Origin: Saccharopolyspora erythraea | GTDB taxonomy: Bacteria; Actinomycetota; Actinomycetes; Mycobacteriales; Pseudonocardiaceae | Length of the DNA stretch: 64,000 bases | Assembly: GCF_018141105.1 (NCBI RefSeq) | Contig: NZ_CP054839.1 | Location: forward strand, 6,885,411-6,949,410 | Reading direction: 5' to 3' | Part shown: one piece after another, positions 37,430 to 48,207 of the stretch | Layout: the number at the start of each line of letters is the position of its first letter | Numbering within the stretch: the first letter of the stretch is position 1 | Translations under genes and position numbers: made by a program | The notes under the pieces: model-generated | Seen by the model: the letters and a program-made list of their open reading frames with translations, nothing else | Databases searched by the model: none | What the model was told of the DNA's origin: nothing

Positions 37430-37485
37430 CGCCGTGCGGGGGTCAGGGCCTTCCGGCCGCCGCCCGCACGGCGACCGGAAGGCCC
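37430..37485. terminator. Interlocked inverted repeats between convergent genes
   Basis: Two perfect 11-bp inverted repeats interleave: A 37430-37440 pairs with 37463-37473, and B 37446-37456 pairs with 37475-37485. The order A-B-A'-B' allows either stem or, geometrically, a pseudoknot. The block lies between the DUF2267 and gatB stops and should terminate from both sides. Confidence 0.65.
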
Positions 37486-37489
37486 GTGG

Positions 37490-38995
37490 TCACTGACCGC
37501 AGGCGGCGAGAACCAGCTCGCGGACGCGCTTGGCGTCGGCCTGGCCCTTGGTCGCCTTCATGACGGCGCCGACGATGGCGCCCGCGGCCTGCACCTTGCC
37601 GCCGCGGATCTTGTCCGCCACGTCCGGCTGCGCGGCCAGCGCCTCGTCGATCGCGGCCTGAAGCGCGGAGTCGTCGGAGACGACCTCCAGGCCCTTGGCC
37701 GCGACGACCTCGTCCGGCTCGCCCTGGCCGTCGAGCACGCCGTCGACGACCTGGCGGGCGAGCTTGTTGGTCAGCTTGCCCTCGGCGATCAGCTCGATCA
37801 CCCGGGCCACCTGCTTCGGCGTGATAGCCAGCTCCGGCAGCTCCACGCCGCGCGTGTTGGCCTGCTGCGTCAGGTAGGCCACCCACCATGAACGCGCCTC
37901 CGCGGGCGGGGCGCCCGCGTCGACGGTCTCGGTGACCAGCTCCAGCGCACCGGCGTTGACCAGGTCGCGCAGCTCCTCGTCGGAGAGCTTCCACTCCTCC
38001 TGCACGCGCTTGCGCCGCTCCCACGGCAGCTCGGGCAGCGTCCCGGACAGCTCCTCGACCCACTCCCGCGACGGCGCGATCGGCACGAGGTCGGGCTCCG
38101 GGAAGTACCGGTAGTCCTCGGAGGTCTCCTTGGGACGACCGGCCGAAGTGCTCGCGGTGGACTCGTCGAAGTGCCGCGTCTCCTGCACGATCGACCCGCC
38201 GGAGGCCAGCACGGCGGCGTGGCGGCGCATCTCGTAGCGCACCGCCCGCTCCACGCTGCGCAGCGAGTTGACGTTCTTGGTCTCGGTGCGGGTGCCGAAC
38301 TCCGCGGCGCCCTTGGGCATCAGCGACACGTTGGCGTCGCAGCGCAGCGAGCCCTGGTCCATCCGGACGTCGGAGACGTCCAGCGAGCGCAGCAGGTCGC
38401 GCAGCGCCGTGACGTAGGCGCGGGCGACCTCCGGCGCGCGCTCGCCGGCGCCGGTGATCGGCTTGGTGACGATCTCGATCAGCGGCACGCCCGCGCGGTT
38501 GTAGTCCAGCAGCGAGTGCTCGGCACCGTGGATGCGGCCGGTGGCGCCGCCGACGTGCAGCGACTTGCCGGTGTCCTCCTCCATGTGCGCCCGCTCGATC
38601 TCCACCCGGAAGGTGTCGCCGTCGTCGAGCACGACGTCGAGGTAGCCGTCGAAGACGATCGGCTCGTCGTACTGCGAGGTCTGGAAGTTCTTCGGCATGT
38701 CCGGGTAGAAGTAGTTCTTCCGCGCGAACCTGCACCATTCCGCGACCTGGCAGTTCAGCGCCAGGCCGATGCGGATGGCCGCCTCGACGGCCTTGCCGTT
38801 GACCACCGGCAGCGCGCCCGGCAGACCCAGGCACACCGGGCACACCTGGGTGTTGGGCTCGGCGCCGAAGGCGTTGGCGCAGCCGCAGAACATCTTGGTC
38901 GCCGTGGACAGCTCCACGTGGACCTCGAGGCCCAGCACCGGGTCGAACCGGGCCAGCACCTCGTCGTAATCCATGATCTCGGCTACCGCGGTCAC
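37490..38995 (-). CDS. gatB: Asp/Glu-tRNA amidotransferase subunit B
   Basis: A 501-residue GatB, the tRNA-binding kinase subunit. It has [20 protein letters not shown], the zinc-site cysteines in FCGC and [14 protein letters not shown], and the tail YqeY domain ending in [16 protein letters not shown]. Together with GatA and GatC it turns Glu-tRNA(Gln) into Gln-tRNA(Gln). Its GTG overlaps the stop of the small upstream ORF (GTGA), so it is translationally coupled. Confidence 0.96.
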   Translation of the reverse strand: MTAVAEIMDYDEVLARFDPVLGLEVHVELSTATKMFCGCANAFGAEPNTQVCPVCLGLPGALPVVNGKAVEAAIRIGLALNCQVAEWCRFARKNYFYPDMPKNFQTSQYDEPIVFDGYLDVVLDDGDTFRVEIERAHMEEDTGKSLHVGGATGRIHGAEHSLLDYNRAGVPLIEIVTKPITGAGERAPEVARAYVTALRDLLRSLDVSDVRMDQGSLRCDANVSLMPKGAAEFGTRTETKNVNSLRSVERAVRYEMRRHAAVLASGGSIVQETRHFDESTASTSAGRPKETSEDYRYFPEPDLVPIAPSREWVEELSGTLPELPWERRKRVQEEWKLSDEELRDLVNAGALELVTETVDAGAPPAEARSWWVAYLTQQANTRGVELPELAITPKQVARVIELIAEGKLTNKLARQVVDGVLDGQGEPDEVVAAKGLEVVSDDSALQAAIDEALAAQPDVADKIRGGKVQAAGAIVGAVMKATKGQADAKRVRELVLAACGQ

Positions 38996-39198
38996 TTCTC
39001 GGCGTCCTCTCCCCGGCGCAGCGTGCGCACGGCCAGCGCGGTTCCGGTGATCAGACCGAGGGTGGTGATGACGGTGTCGGCCAGCGCCAGCTTGTCCTTG
39101 TTCGCGCGCGCGTCGCGGAAGCTGGCGCGCAGCCCGAAGACCGCCGAAAGAACGGAGACGAGCTGGAAGACCGCCTTCATCTTGGGATTCATCTTCAC
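38992..39198 (-). CDS. Small membrane protein inside the gat operon
   Basis: A 68-residue basic protein: [20 protein letters not shown], a soluble ADVKDK-like middle, then [20 protein letters not shown], so one or two membrane segments and charged ends. It is not a recognised family. Its GTG overlaps the gatA stop and its stop overlaps the gatB start, both as GTGA, which makes it part of the translational chain; ATG 39192 is an alternative start. High GC3 and tight coupling support a real gene. A role for it in the amidotransferase is only inference. Confidence 0.75.
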   Translation of the reverse strand: MKMNPKMKAVFQLVSVLSAVFGLRASFRDARANKDKLALADTVITTLGLITGTALAVRTLRRGEDAEK

Positions 39199-40724
39199 GC
39201 TACCTCCAACTCCGGAACACGATCGATCAGCGGACCGCCCTGCGCGGCGTCGCGGGCGGTCTCGTAGGCCGCGCCGACCCGGTAGAGCCGGTCGTCGGCC
39301 AGCGTCGGGGCCATGATCTGCAGGCCCACCGGCAGCCCGTCCTCATCGGACAGTCCACTCGGGACGCTCATGGCGGCGTTGCCCGCCAGGTTGGCCGGGA
39401 TGGTGCACAGGTCCGCCAGGTACATCGCCATCGGGTCGTCGACCCGGGCGCCGATCTCGAACGCCGTGGTCGGCGTCGTCGGCGAGACCAGCACGTCGAC
39501 CTGGGCGAAGGCCGCGTCGAAGTCGCGGGTGATCAGCGTGCGGACCTTCTGCGCCTGGCCGTAGTAGGCGTCGTAGTAGCCCGACGACAGCGCGTAGGTG
39601 CCGAGCATGATGCGGCGCTTGACCTCGGGGCCGAAACCGGCCTCGCGGGTCAGCGACATGACCTCCTCGGCGCTGCGGGTGCTGTCGTCGCCCACGCGCA
39701 GGCCGTAGCGCATCGCGTCGAAGCGGGCGAGGTTCGACGACGCCTCGCTCGGCGCGATCAGGTAGTAGGCGGGCAGCGCGTAGTCGAAGTGCGGGCAGGA
39801 GACCTCGACGACCTCCGCGCCCAGCGCCGCGAGCTGCTCCACGGCCTTCTGGAAGGACCGCTGCACGCCCGGCTGGTAGCCGTCGCCGGAGAACTCGCGG
39901 ACCACGCCGACCCGCACGCCCTTGAGGTCGCCGCCCGCGCCCTCCCGGGCCGCGGCCACGACCTGCGGCACCGGCTGGTCGATCGAGGTGGAGTCCATCG
40001 GGTCGTGCCCGGCGATGGCCTCGTGCAGCAGGGCGGCGTCGAGCACCGTCCGCGCGCACGGCCCCGGCTGGTCCAGCGACGAGGAGAACGCGACCAGCCC
40101 GTAGCGCGACACCCCGCCGTAGGTGGGCTTGACGCCGACCGTGCCGGTGACCGCCCCGGGCTGGCGGATCGAGCCGCCGGTGTCGGTGCCGATGGCCAGC
40201 GGCGCCTCGAAGGCGGCCAGTGACGCCGAGGACCCGCCGCCGGAGCCGCCGGGGATCCGGTCGGTGTTCCACGGGTTGCGGGTCGGGCCGTAGGCGGAGT
40301 TCTCGGTGGAGGAGCCCATCGCGAACTCGTCCATGTTGGTCTTGCCGAGGACGACGATCCCGGCCTCGCGCAGCCTGCGGGTCACCGTGGCGTCGTAGGG
40401 CGGCCTCCAGTTCTCCAGCATCTTCGAGCCGCACGTGGTGGGCATGTCGCTGGTGGCGAGCACGTCCTTGAGCGCCAGCGGCACACCCGCCAGCGGCGAG
40501 GCGACCTGTCCGGCCGCGCGGTCCTCGTCGGCCTTGCGGGCGGCGGCGAGCGCGCCCTCGGAGTCCACGTGCAGGAAAGCGTGCACGACGGGCTCCACGG
40601 CGGCGATGCGGTCCAGGTGCGCCTGCGTCACCTCGACCGACGACACCTCACCCGCGCTCAGCCTGCCTGCCAGCTCGGCCGCGGTCAGTCCGGTCAGTTC
40701 CGAGCGACCACCGGTCGTGGTCAT
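39195..40724 (-). CDS. gatA: Glu-tRNA(Gln) amidotransferase subunit A
   Basis: A 509-residue amidase-signature enzyme that releases ammonia from glutamine. The signature [20 protein letters not shown] and [20 protein letters not shown] supply the Ser-cisSer-Lys triad, with the Lys in [23 protein letters not shown] 40724 shares bases with the gatC stop (TGATG); GTG 40727 is an alternative start. It lies between gatC and the small ORF in one operon. Confidence 0.96.
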   Translation of the reverse strand: MTTTGGRSELTGLTAAELAGRLSAGEVSSVEVTQAHLDRIAAVEPVVHAFLHVDSEGALAAARKADEDRAAGQVASPLAGVPLALKDVLATSDMPTTCGSKMLENWRPPYDATVTRRLREAGIVVLGKTNMDEFAMGSSTENSAYGPTRNPWNTDRIPGGSGGGSSASLAAFEAPLAIGTDTGGSIRQPGAVTGTVGVKPTYGGVSRYGLVAFSSSLDQPGPCARTVLDAALLHEAIAGHDPMDSTSIDQPVPQVVAAAREGAGGDLKGVRVGVVREFSGDGYQPGVQRSFQKAVEQLAALGAEVVEVSCPHFDYALPAYYLIAPSEASSNLARFDAMRYGLRVGDDSTRSAEEVMSLTREAGFGPEVKRRIMLGTYALSSGYYDAYYGQAQKVRTLITRDFDAAFAQVDVLVSPTTPTTAFEIGARVDDPMAMYLADLCTIPANLAGNAAMSVPSGLSDEDGLPVGLQIMAPTLADDRLYRVGAAYETARDAAQGGPLIDRVPELEVA

Positions 40725-41023
40725 CACGCCTCCTCGCTGAGAATCCGCGGGACGCGGAAGCGGTTCTCCTCCGCCGCGGGCGCGCCGGAGAGCGCCTGCT
40801 CGCGCGACAGCCCGGGCCGCACCACGTCCTCGCGGAAGACATTGGTCACCGGCACCGCGTGCGAGGTCGGCGGGATGTCCTCCGCGGCGACCTGCCCCAC
40901 CTTGGCCACCGCGTCCAGAATCTGGTCGAGCTGCCCGGCGAAGGTGTCGAGTTCCTTCTCGGTGACCGCCAGCCTGGCCAGGCCGGCGAGGTGCGCGACC
41001 TCGTCGCGGGAGATCTTGGACAC
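40724..41023 (-). CDS. gatC: Glu-tRNA(Gln) amidotransferase subunit C
   Basis: A 99-residue GatC, the belt that holds GatA to GatB. It starts [20 protein letters not shown] and ends [13 protein letters not shown], both conserved. GTG 41023 gives the normal length and has AGGGAG upstream; ATG 41044 and ATG 41074 are longer in-frame options. It is the first gene of the gat operon. Confidence 0.92.
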   Translation of the reverse strand: MSKISRDEVAHLAGLARLAVTEKELDTFAGQLDQILDAVAKVGQVAAEDIPPTSHAVPVTNVFREDVVRPGLSREQALSGAPAAEENRFRVPRILSEEA

Positions 41024-41722
41024 TTGCGAAGGCTCCCTGGTCATGTCCGGTTCACGGGTGTCCCCCGTCATCAACGCTCAAGTCTATGGCGGCCACCGGT
41101 GGCGGTCCCGAGGGGGCTGAGGGCCTCACCGCGCTCGACGGCGCCGGTCGCGGGCCGGTGCCGTCGACCTCCGGGCCGCGCCCCATGCGCCACTCCCGCC
41201 ACCGGAGCACCCGAGCCGCGCGAGCGCCGGCGGCGCGGGTCTCCGATCGGTTTCGGTGTAACGACTCGGGGTAACAACGCGATAGAACGACCTTGCGGGA
41301 GCGCGCGGAGACTGCATAGGCTCGCCGCTCCGCACGGTGGCGCGGGGGTCATCGGCCGGCCGTGGAAAGCGAGGCCGCGAGGACCCCGATCCGGCGCGGA
41401 CGGTGGCCACGACCACCGCGCCGGAGCCCGGAGAACCACATCCGGGTGCCCGCGCCCGCCTTGCGGAAGGCCCGGTGAGTCCCTCACCCGGCGCGGCAGG
41501 TGGACCTCGTCCCGCCGGGAGGGCGCGACGGGCCATCGCCTGCACGCGCCGGCGGTCATGGCTGCGCGCCTGGCGACGCCACGCGCCGCGGGTCTGACAC
41601 AATTTCATCGCCTGCGCCTTGCGCGGTGGCGGCTTGAGTGCGACTTGAACGCGATCCGAACGGGTATCGCGAGGAGCGCGGACGGCAAGGTGCCGCGCAA
41701 GAAGCTGGAGGCGTTGAGTCCG
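41024..41722. other. gatC / ACT-protein divergent intergenic region
   Basis: About 700 bases with no supported gene. It must hold the divergent promoters of the gat operon and the ACT protein. Open frames here lack a ribosome-binding site and known motifs. The ACT frame stays open upstream, so a longer form cannot be excluded. Confidence 0.55.
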
Positions 41723-42376
41723 GTGTCCTTCCTGATCCGGGTGCAGATTCCGGACCGCCCGGGAACGCTCGGTGCGGTGGCGAGCGCGCTGGGCGAGATC
41801 GGTGCCGACATCCTCAGCGTCGATGTCGTCGAGCGCGGCAACGACATGGCGATCGACGACATGGTGGTGGAGCTGCCCTCCGGACGTCTCCCGGACGTGC
41901 TGATCACCGCCGCGGAGTCGGTCGCGGGCGTGGAGGTCGACGCGGTGCGCCCCTACGCCGGGGTCCTGGACACCCACCGGGAGCTGGAGCTGGTCGAGGA
42001 GATCGCCGCCGAGCCCGCGCGGGGCCTGCAGATCTTCGCCGAGGGCGTGCCGCGCATCATCCGCTCCGGCTGGGCGGTCGTGTTCGGGCACCGCTCCGGT
42101 GGCGCCGAGCAGCTCGCCGCCAGCACCTCGGCCCCGCAGGAGGGCTACCTGGAGCTGCCGTGGCTGCCGCTGCCCAGGGCGACGATCCTCGACGGCGACG
42201 AGCCGTGGGTGCCCGAGACCTGGCAGGAGCTCGGCACCGAGCTGGCCGCCACCCCGATCGGCAAGCCCGACCGGGTGCTGCTGGCCGGGCGGCCGGGCGG
42301 GCCGATGTTCCGCGCCGCCGAGGTGGCCAGGCTCGCCCACCTGGCCGGCATTGTCTCGGTGGTCCTCGACGGCTGA
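41723..42376 (+). CDS. ACT-domain protein (Rv3013-like)
   Basis: A 217-residue protein. Residues 1-75 are an ACT domain: SFLIRVQIPDRPGTLGAVAS, then GADILSVDVVERG. The rest is a second, GAF-like or unnamed domain with GVPRIIRSGWAVVFGHRSGG and FRAAEVARLAHLAGIVSVVL. Amino-acid sensing is the usual role of ACT domains. It lies between gatC and ligA as in mycobacteria. GTG 41723 gives the N terminus of its relatives; GTG 41690 with 11 more codons is the alternative. Ligand and target are unknown. Confidence 0.82.
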   Translation: MSFLIRVQIPDRPGTLGAVASALGEIGADILSVDVVERGNDMAIDDMVVELPSGRLPDVLITAAESVAGVEVDAVRPYAGVLDTHRELELVEEIAAEPARGLQIFAEGVPRIIRSGWAVVFGHRSGGAEQLAASTSAPQEGYLELPWLPLPRATILDGDEPWVPETWQELGTELAATPIGKPDRVLLAGRPGGPMFRAAEVARLAHLAGIVSVVLDG

Positions 42377-42725
42377 CCTCGGGGCCGCCCGGGCGCGGGC
42401 GGCTCTCGGGACCTGGCGACGGGCGTCGGATCGCCGGACCCGGCCGGGCAGCTTGCTTCGCCCAAGTGACCAAGCGTTGATTCCGGACCGGCCACAGGCC
42501 GCTCTCGCGCCCCCACGGCAGGCGTCGGATCGCCGGACCCGGCCGTGGGCGATGCGTTCTGGCGGCCAGGCGTTGGCCAGCCGGAACCGGGCTTCCGCGC
42601 GTCGCCTGAACGATTTCGTTCCCGTCCCGGAGAGACCGCCTTCACTCCAGTCCTGCGAAATGGGCCGATGGCGCCCCGCAGCGGCGGCGCCCGGCTGGGG
42701 CCGTAGGCGCTCCAGGGCGTCCGGC
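42377..42725. other. Intergenic region with a 25-bp direct repeat
   Basis: No gene is supported in these 349 bases between convergent genes. Two identical 25-base copies lie 99 bp apart within it (see the repeat entry). Confidence 0.6.
42422..42545. repeat. Exact 25-bp direct repeat pair
   Basis: Positions 42422-42446 and 42521-42545 are identical over 25 bases (start GGCGTCGGATCGCC, end CCCGGCCG). The bases around them differ. Repeats of this size 99 bp apart are candidates for slippage or for a protein-binding pair. Confidence 0.8.
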
Positions 42726-43232
42726 TCAGCTCAGCTCGAGGACGTAGGCCATCAGGTGCAGCCCGGGTTCCGGCTCCCAGTCGCGGTCGGGCGCCCGCCG
42801 GAAACCGAACCGCTCGTAGAGTCCGTGCGCGACGGTCATCGACGCCTGGCTGGTGAGCACGACCCGCTCGTGCCCCTCGACGCGCGCGCGATCGACCACC
42901 GCCCGCACCAGCGCCCGGCCGACGCCGCGCCCCGAGGCTTCGGGCGCGACGGCCAGCATCCGGAACTCCATCTCGCCCCGCCTGGCGATGTTGGCGTAGT
43001 CGCCCTCGCCCCTGGCCAGGGTGACCGAGCCGAGCACCCGGCCGCCCTCGACGGCGACCAGCAGCTCCGCGCGCCGCGCCCGGTCGGCCACGTCGCGCAG
43101 CCTGCGCACGTATCCGTCGTCGGCGGACAGGTGCCCGCCGTCGACGTAGGCGCGAGCGGTCAGGTCGGCGACCGCTTCGAAGTCGTCCGGCCCGACGGGC
43201 CGGACCGTGATCGTGGAAGGCGGCGTCGTCAT
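42726..43232 (-). CDS. GNAT acetyltransferase
   Basis: A 168-residue GCN5-type N-acetyltransferase. ITVRPVGPDDFEAVADLTAR is the N-terminal strand-helix, MLAVAPEASGRGVGRALVRA is the acetyl-CoA-binding motif A and YERFGFRRA is motif B. ATG 43232 has TGAGG six bases upstream; GTG 43244 overlaps the ligA stop as GTGA. It follows ligA closely, so they are co-transcribed. The acetyl acceptor is unknown. Confidence 0.85.
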   Translation of the reverse strand: MTTPPSTITVRPVGPDDFEAVADLTARAYVDGGHLSADDGYVRRLRDVADRARRAELLVAVEGGRVLGSVTLARGEGDYANIARRGEMEFRMLAVAPEASGRGVGRALVRAVVDRARVEGHERVVLTSQASMTVAHGLYERFGFRRAPDRDWEPEPGLHLMAYVLELS

Positions 43233-43240
43233 CGGCGGCC

Positions 43241-45424
<2,184 letters not shown>

Positions 45425-45559
45425 CTAACCAGCAGGGCCGACACAGGCGCCCGGTGTCTGGCTCCGGCGCGGCGGCGGGGCGGGCGGGGCCGCGGCCGTG
45501 AGGTCGCGGTGGCGGGCGCGCAGGGCTGGGGCGGGGACGGAGGTGGGGCGGCGGCGCGG

Positions 45560-45603
45560 CGGCGTGGCAGCGGTGGCCGGGCGGCGTGGCAGCGGTGGCC
45601 GGG
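45560..45603. repeat. 22-bp unit, two exact copies
   Basis: 45560-45581 and 45582-45603 are identical 22-base units beginning CGGCGTGGCAGCGG. Similar GCGGCGTGG words recur to about 45680. Confidence 0.75.
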
Positions 45604-45837
45604 CCGCGGCCGTGAGGTCGCGACGGCGGGGTCCGCGGCGGCGTGGCCGCGGTGGCCGCGTCGCGACGGCGTGGGCGCGGTGGCGGGGGGCTGGGCGGTG
45701 TTGCCGCGATGCGGGCGCGAGGTGATTGGGCTGCGCCCACGCTCAGGCACGCCACCCTCGGACGACGGGCCCGTGGCGCATGCAGTGCGGACCGGGCGCA
45801 CGCCTCTAGTCCGCCGTTCGATGGTCTCCGATTGGCG

Positions 45838-45882
45838 GTTAACCAGTCGGCGGTCAACCAGTCGGCGGTCAACCAGTCGACG
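45838..45882. repeat. 15-bp unit, three copies
   Basis: 45838-45852, 45853-45867 and 45868-45882 share GT(T/C)AACCAGTCG(G/A)CG. Only two positions vary. Confidence 0.85.
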
Positions 45883-46138
45883 GTCCGGCGCTCCCGGGCC
45901 CACCGTTTGAGCGTCCCCCGCTCGCCGGCCGATCGGCCCGCCAAACGACAGGCCCACAAACTGGCTGCTCGCCTGTCCGCGAGCGCACCAGCGGTCCACC
46001 AGCGCAGCTGGCGGTCCACGGGACGGCCGACCACCCGTCAGCCGACCGTCAGTCAGCCGACCCCCGGTTCAGGGACCTCCGGTCGAGGGTCCGCCACATT
46101 CCGCCGCACGATGAGTCGCCTGAACCCGCGGCACACGG

Positions 46139-46331
46139 TGTTCCCCGGCCGACCGTCCGAGTGTCCCCGGCCGACCGTCCGAGTGTCCCCGGCCGACCGT
46201 CCGAGTGTCCCCGGCCGACCGTCCGAGTGTCCCCGGCCGACCGTCCGAGTGTCCCCGGCCCGCCGTCCGAGTGTCCCCGGCCGACCGTTCGAGTGTCCGC
46301 GGCCTGCCGTCCGAGTGTCCCCGGTTCGCCG
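46139..46331. repeat. 22-bp minisatellite, about eight copies
   Basis: Units begin with GTGTCCCCGG and end CCGACCGTCCGA. Four exact copies run 46161-46182, 46183-46204, 46205-46226 and 46227-46248. One nearly complete copy precedes (to 46160) and variant copies follow: 46249-46270 (one change), 46271-46292 (one change), 46293-46314 (two or three changes), then a partial copy. Perfect copies on the left and diverged ones on the right suggest expansion from the left side. Confidence 0.9.
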
Positions 46332-46351
46332 CCCTACGCCTGTTCGCCGCC

Positions 46352-47065
46352 CTACGCCTGCTCGCCCGACTCGCCGGGCTCCTCCTCCCCGGCTCCGCCG
46401 TTGTCGAGGGCCCGCACCAGGTCTCGGAACTCCAGCAGTCCGATCGCGCCCTGCGGCTCGTTGTCGGCGGTCTCGACGCGGCCGATGCGGTCGGCCGCCA
46501 GCCGCTCGCCGAGCGTGGCGTCCAGCGGCAGGAACGTCAGCGCCGCCCGCGCCTCACCCTCCAGCGCGGCGAAGCCCGGGTGGTAGACGGCGACGTCGAC
46601 CAGCCCTTCCGCCTCGTCGACCTGCGGTGCGACCCGGACGTCGGCCAGCGCGTACTTCTCGCCCCGCAGGTTGACCGTGACCTCGGTCGGGTCCGGCACC
46701 GGCGGGATGGAGTCGTGGTACTCGAACAGCGAGTCGGCGGCGGGGGCCGCCGCGATCCACGCATCGGTGTAGGGCCGCAGCTCCGGGTCGGCCTGGCTGG
46801 TCATGACCAGCGCGTACACCGCCGTCTCGCCGCGTTCGATGGAGATCGTCAGGTTGGGGTGCACCGCCGCGGCCAGCTCGGCGAGCTGGTGGTCGACGCG
46901 GTGCGGGACGCTGTCGCCGAGCGCGGCGCTGACCTCGGGAAGCAGGTCGTCCCAGCGCCGCCAGAACTCCTCGGCGCGGGCCGCGGCGTCGGCTTCGACG
47001 TCGACGGGCCCGGATTCGTCCTCGGCACGGTTGCGGCGGTGCAGGAACTTCAGCATGGCCCCCAT
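46352..47065 (-). CDS. Conserved hypothetical protein
   Basis: A 237-residue protein not assigned to a known family. The core EEFWRRWDDLLPEVSAALGD, NLTISIERGETAVYALVMTS and LFEYHDSIPPVPDPTEVTVN alternates strands and helices like a small cytoplasmic alpha/beta protein. The last 20 residues are acidic. Its 3' end lies within an 18-bp duplication (46325-46342 and 46343-46360), so the terminal codons may be young. ATG 47065 or ATG 47056 is the start. It is co-directional with the following gene upstream, 28 bases away. Confidence 0.7.
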   Translation of the reverse strand: MGAMLKFLHRRNRAEDESGPVDVEADAAARAEEFWRRWDDLLPEVSAALGDSVPHRVDHQLAELAAAVHPNLTISIERGETAVYALVMTSQADPELRPYTDAWIAAAPAADSLFEYHDSIPPVPDPTEVTVNLRGEKYALADVRVAPQVDEAEGLVDVAVYHPGFAALEGEARAALTFLPLDATLGERLAADRIGRVETADNEPQGAIGLLEFRDLVRALDNGGAGEEEPGESGEQA

Positions 47066-47093
47066 TGTGCAGGCCGACCCCGCTGCGCCGTGG

Positions 47094-48131
47094 CTAGTCG
47101 AGCCGATCCGCCAGCGCCCGCGCCACGACCGCGGCCAGCTCACCGGTTTCCAGGCCGCGGACGTGGCCGGCCGCCGACAGCGTCGTGAACACCGCGACCA
47201 GCGGGTCGTCGTGGGTGGCCTGGCGCAGGACCTCGGCGGCGCGCACCTGGTTGCGGACCTTGCTGGTGGCGCGGTGCAGGTGCAGCAGCCACGTCCACTC
47301 CCGCACGGCTTCGCTGATCGCCGCCCGATCCATCCTGCCGCCGTCGGCGGCCGAAGCCAGAACCGCGCTGATCACCGGGTGGTCGAGGCATTCGGCGGAC
47401 TGGACCGCGCGCCGTGCGACGGCGACCGCCGCGCGCCGGCGTGCCGCGTCGTCGGCCACGCGCAGCGCCTCGATCAGCTCACGCGGGTACCGGCCGTCCA
47501 AGCGGTCCAGCGCATCCGGCACGTCACGCAGGTCGTCGGGCCAGGCCGCCACCGGGAACGTGACGAAGTCGCCCTCGAACCGGCTCGGGGTCAGGGTCTG
47601 GCCGGTGACGCGTGCCGCGAGCGCCAGCATCAGCGGCACCGTGCCCGACTCCCGCTCCGCGTCCGACCACGACATTCCCGCGCGCACCCCCTCCAGCGCG
47701 TCGGGCCTGCTGCCGACGCGGTACTCGGGCAGCGGCGCCTCGAACGCCGTCCACAGCTCACCGTCGACGGCGTAGGAGAAGCGGGTAAGCCGGTCGACGT
47801 TCCAGAACGCCGAGACGGCCTCGGTTCCGGCGCTGACCCGGCGCAGCACCTCGTCGCGGGTGCCCTGCCAGCCGTTGTCCTCCACGACCAGCGACCACTC
47901 GCCGAGGACCTGGATGCCGATCATGGAGTACTGCTCGTGGTGGGCGAACGACTCCTCGCAGAACTCGTCGAAGTCGAGTTCGCGGGCGTAGTCCGACACC
48001 GCGCCGAACGCCTCGGCCACCGGGTCGATGTCGGTCCCGCGAACGAAGGTCAGGCACGCCGCTTCCTGGATCGTGCTGTGGTGGATCCAGCCGAACCGCT
48101 CGGCCTCATGGCTCCCGGCGTTGCTGCGCAC
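47094..48131 (-). CDS. DUF6461-like protein
   Basis: A 345-residue protein resembling the DUF6461 family: EAACLTFVRGTDIDPVAEAF at the N terminus, VLGEWSLVVEDNGWQGTRDE, then SAGTEAVSAFWNVDRLTRFS, followed by a helical C-terminal half without known motifs. Proteins of this type are common in actinomycetes; their function is unknown. The start at 48131 gives the conserved N terminus. It follows the EccC fragment by 76 bases on the same strand. Confidence 0.7.
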   Translation of the reverse strand: MRSNAGSHEAERFGWIHHSTIQEAACLTFVRGTDIDPVAEAFGAVSDYARELDFDEFCEESFAHHEQYSMIGIQVLGEWSLVVEDNGWQGTRDEVLRRVSAGTEAVSAFWNVDRLTRFSYAVDGELWTAFEAPLPEYRVGSRPDALEGVRAGMSWSDAERESGTVPLMLALAARVTGQTLTPSRFEGDFVTFPVAAWPDDLRDVPDALDRLDGRYPRELIEALRVADDAARRRAAVAVARRAVQSAECLDHPVISAVLASAADGGRMDRAAISEAVREWTWLLHLHRATSKVRNQVRAAEVLRQATHDDPLVAVFTTLSAAGHVRGLETGELAAVVARALADRLD

Positions 48132-48207
48132 GCACTTTTCTTACCACCGCGCCGCACCGCCCCGGGCCGGAACGGGAAAAATTGATCTTGCTTACTCCAG
48201 GGCAACC

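Noticed and set aside
46139-46331. CRISPR array
   Set aside because: Units of 22 bp follow each other directly with no unique spacers and no cas genes in the window.
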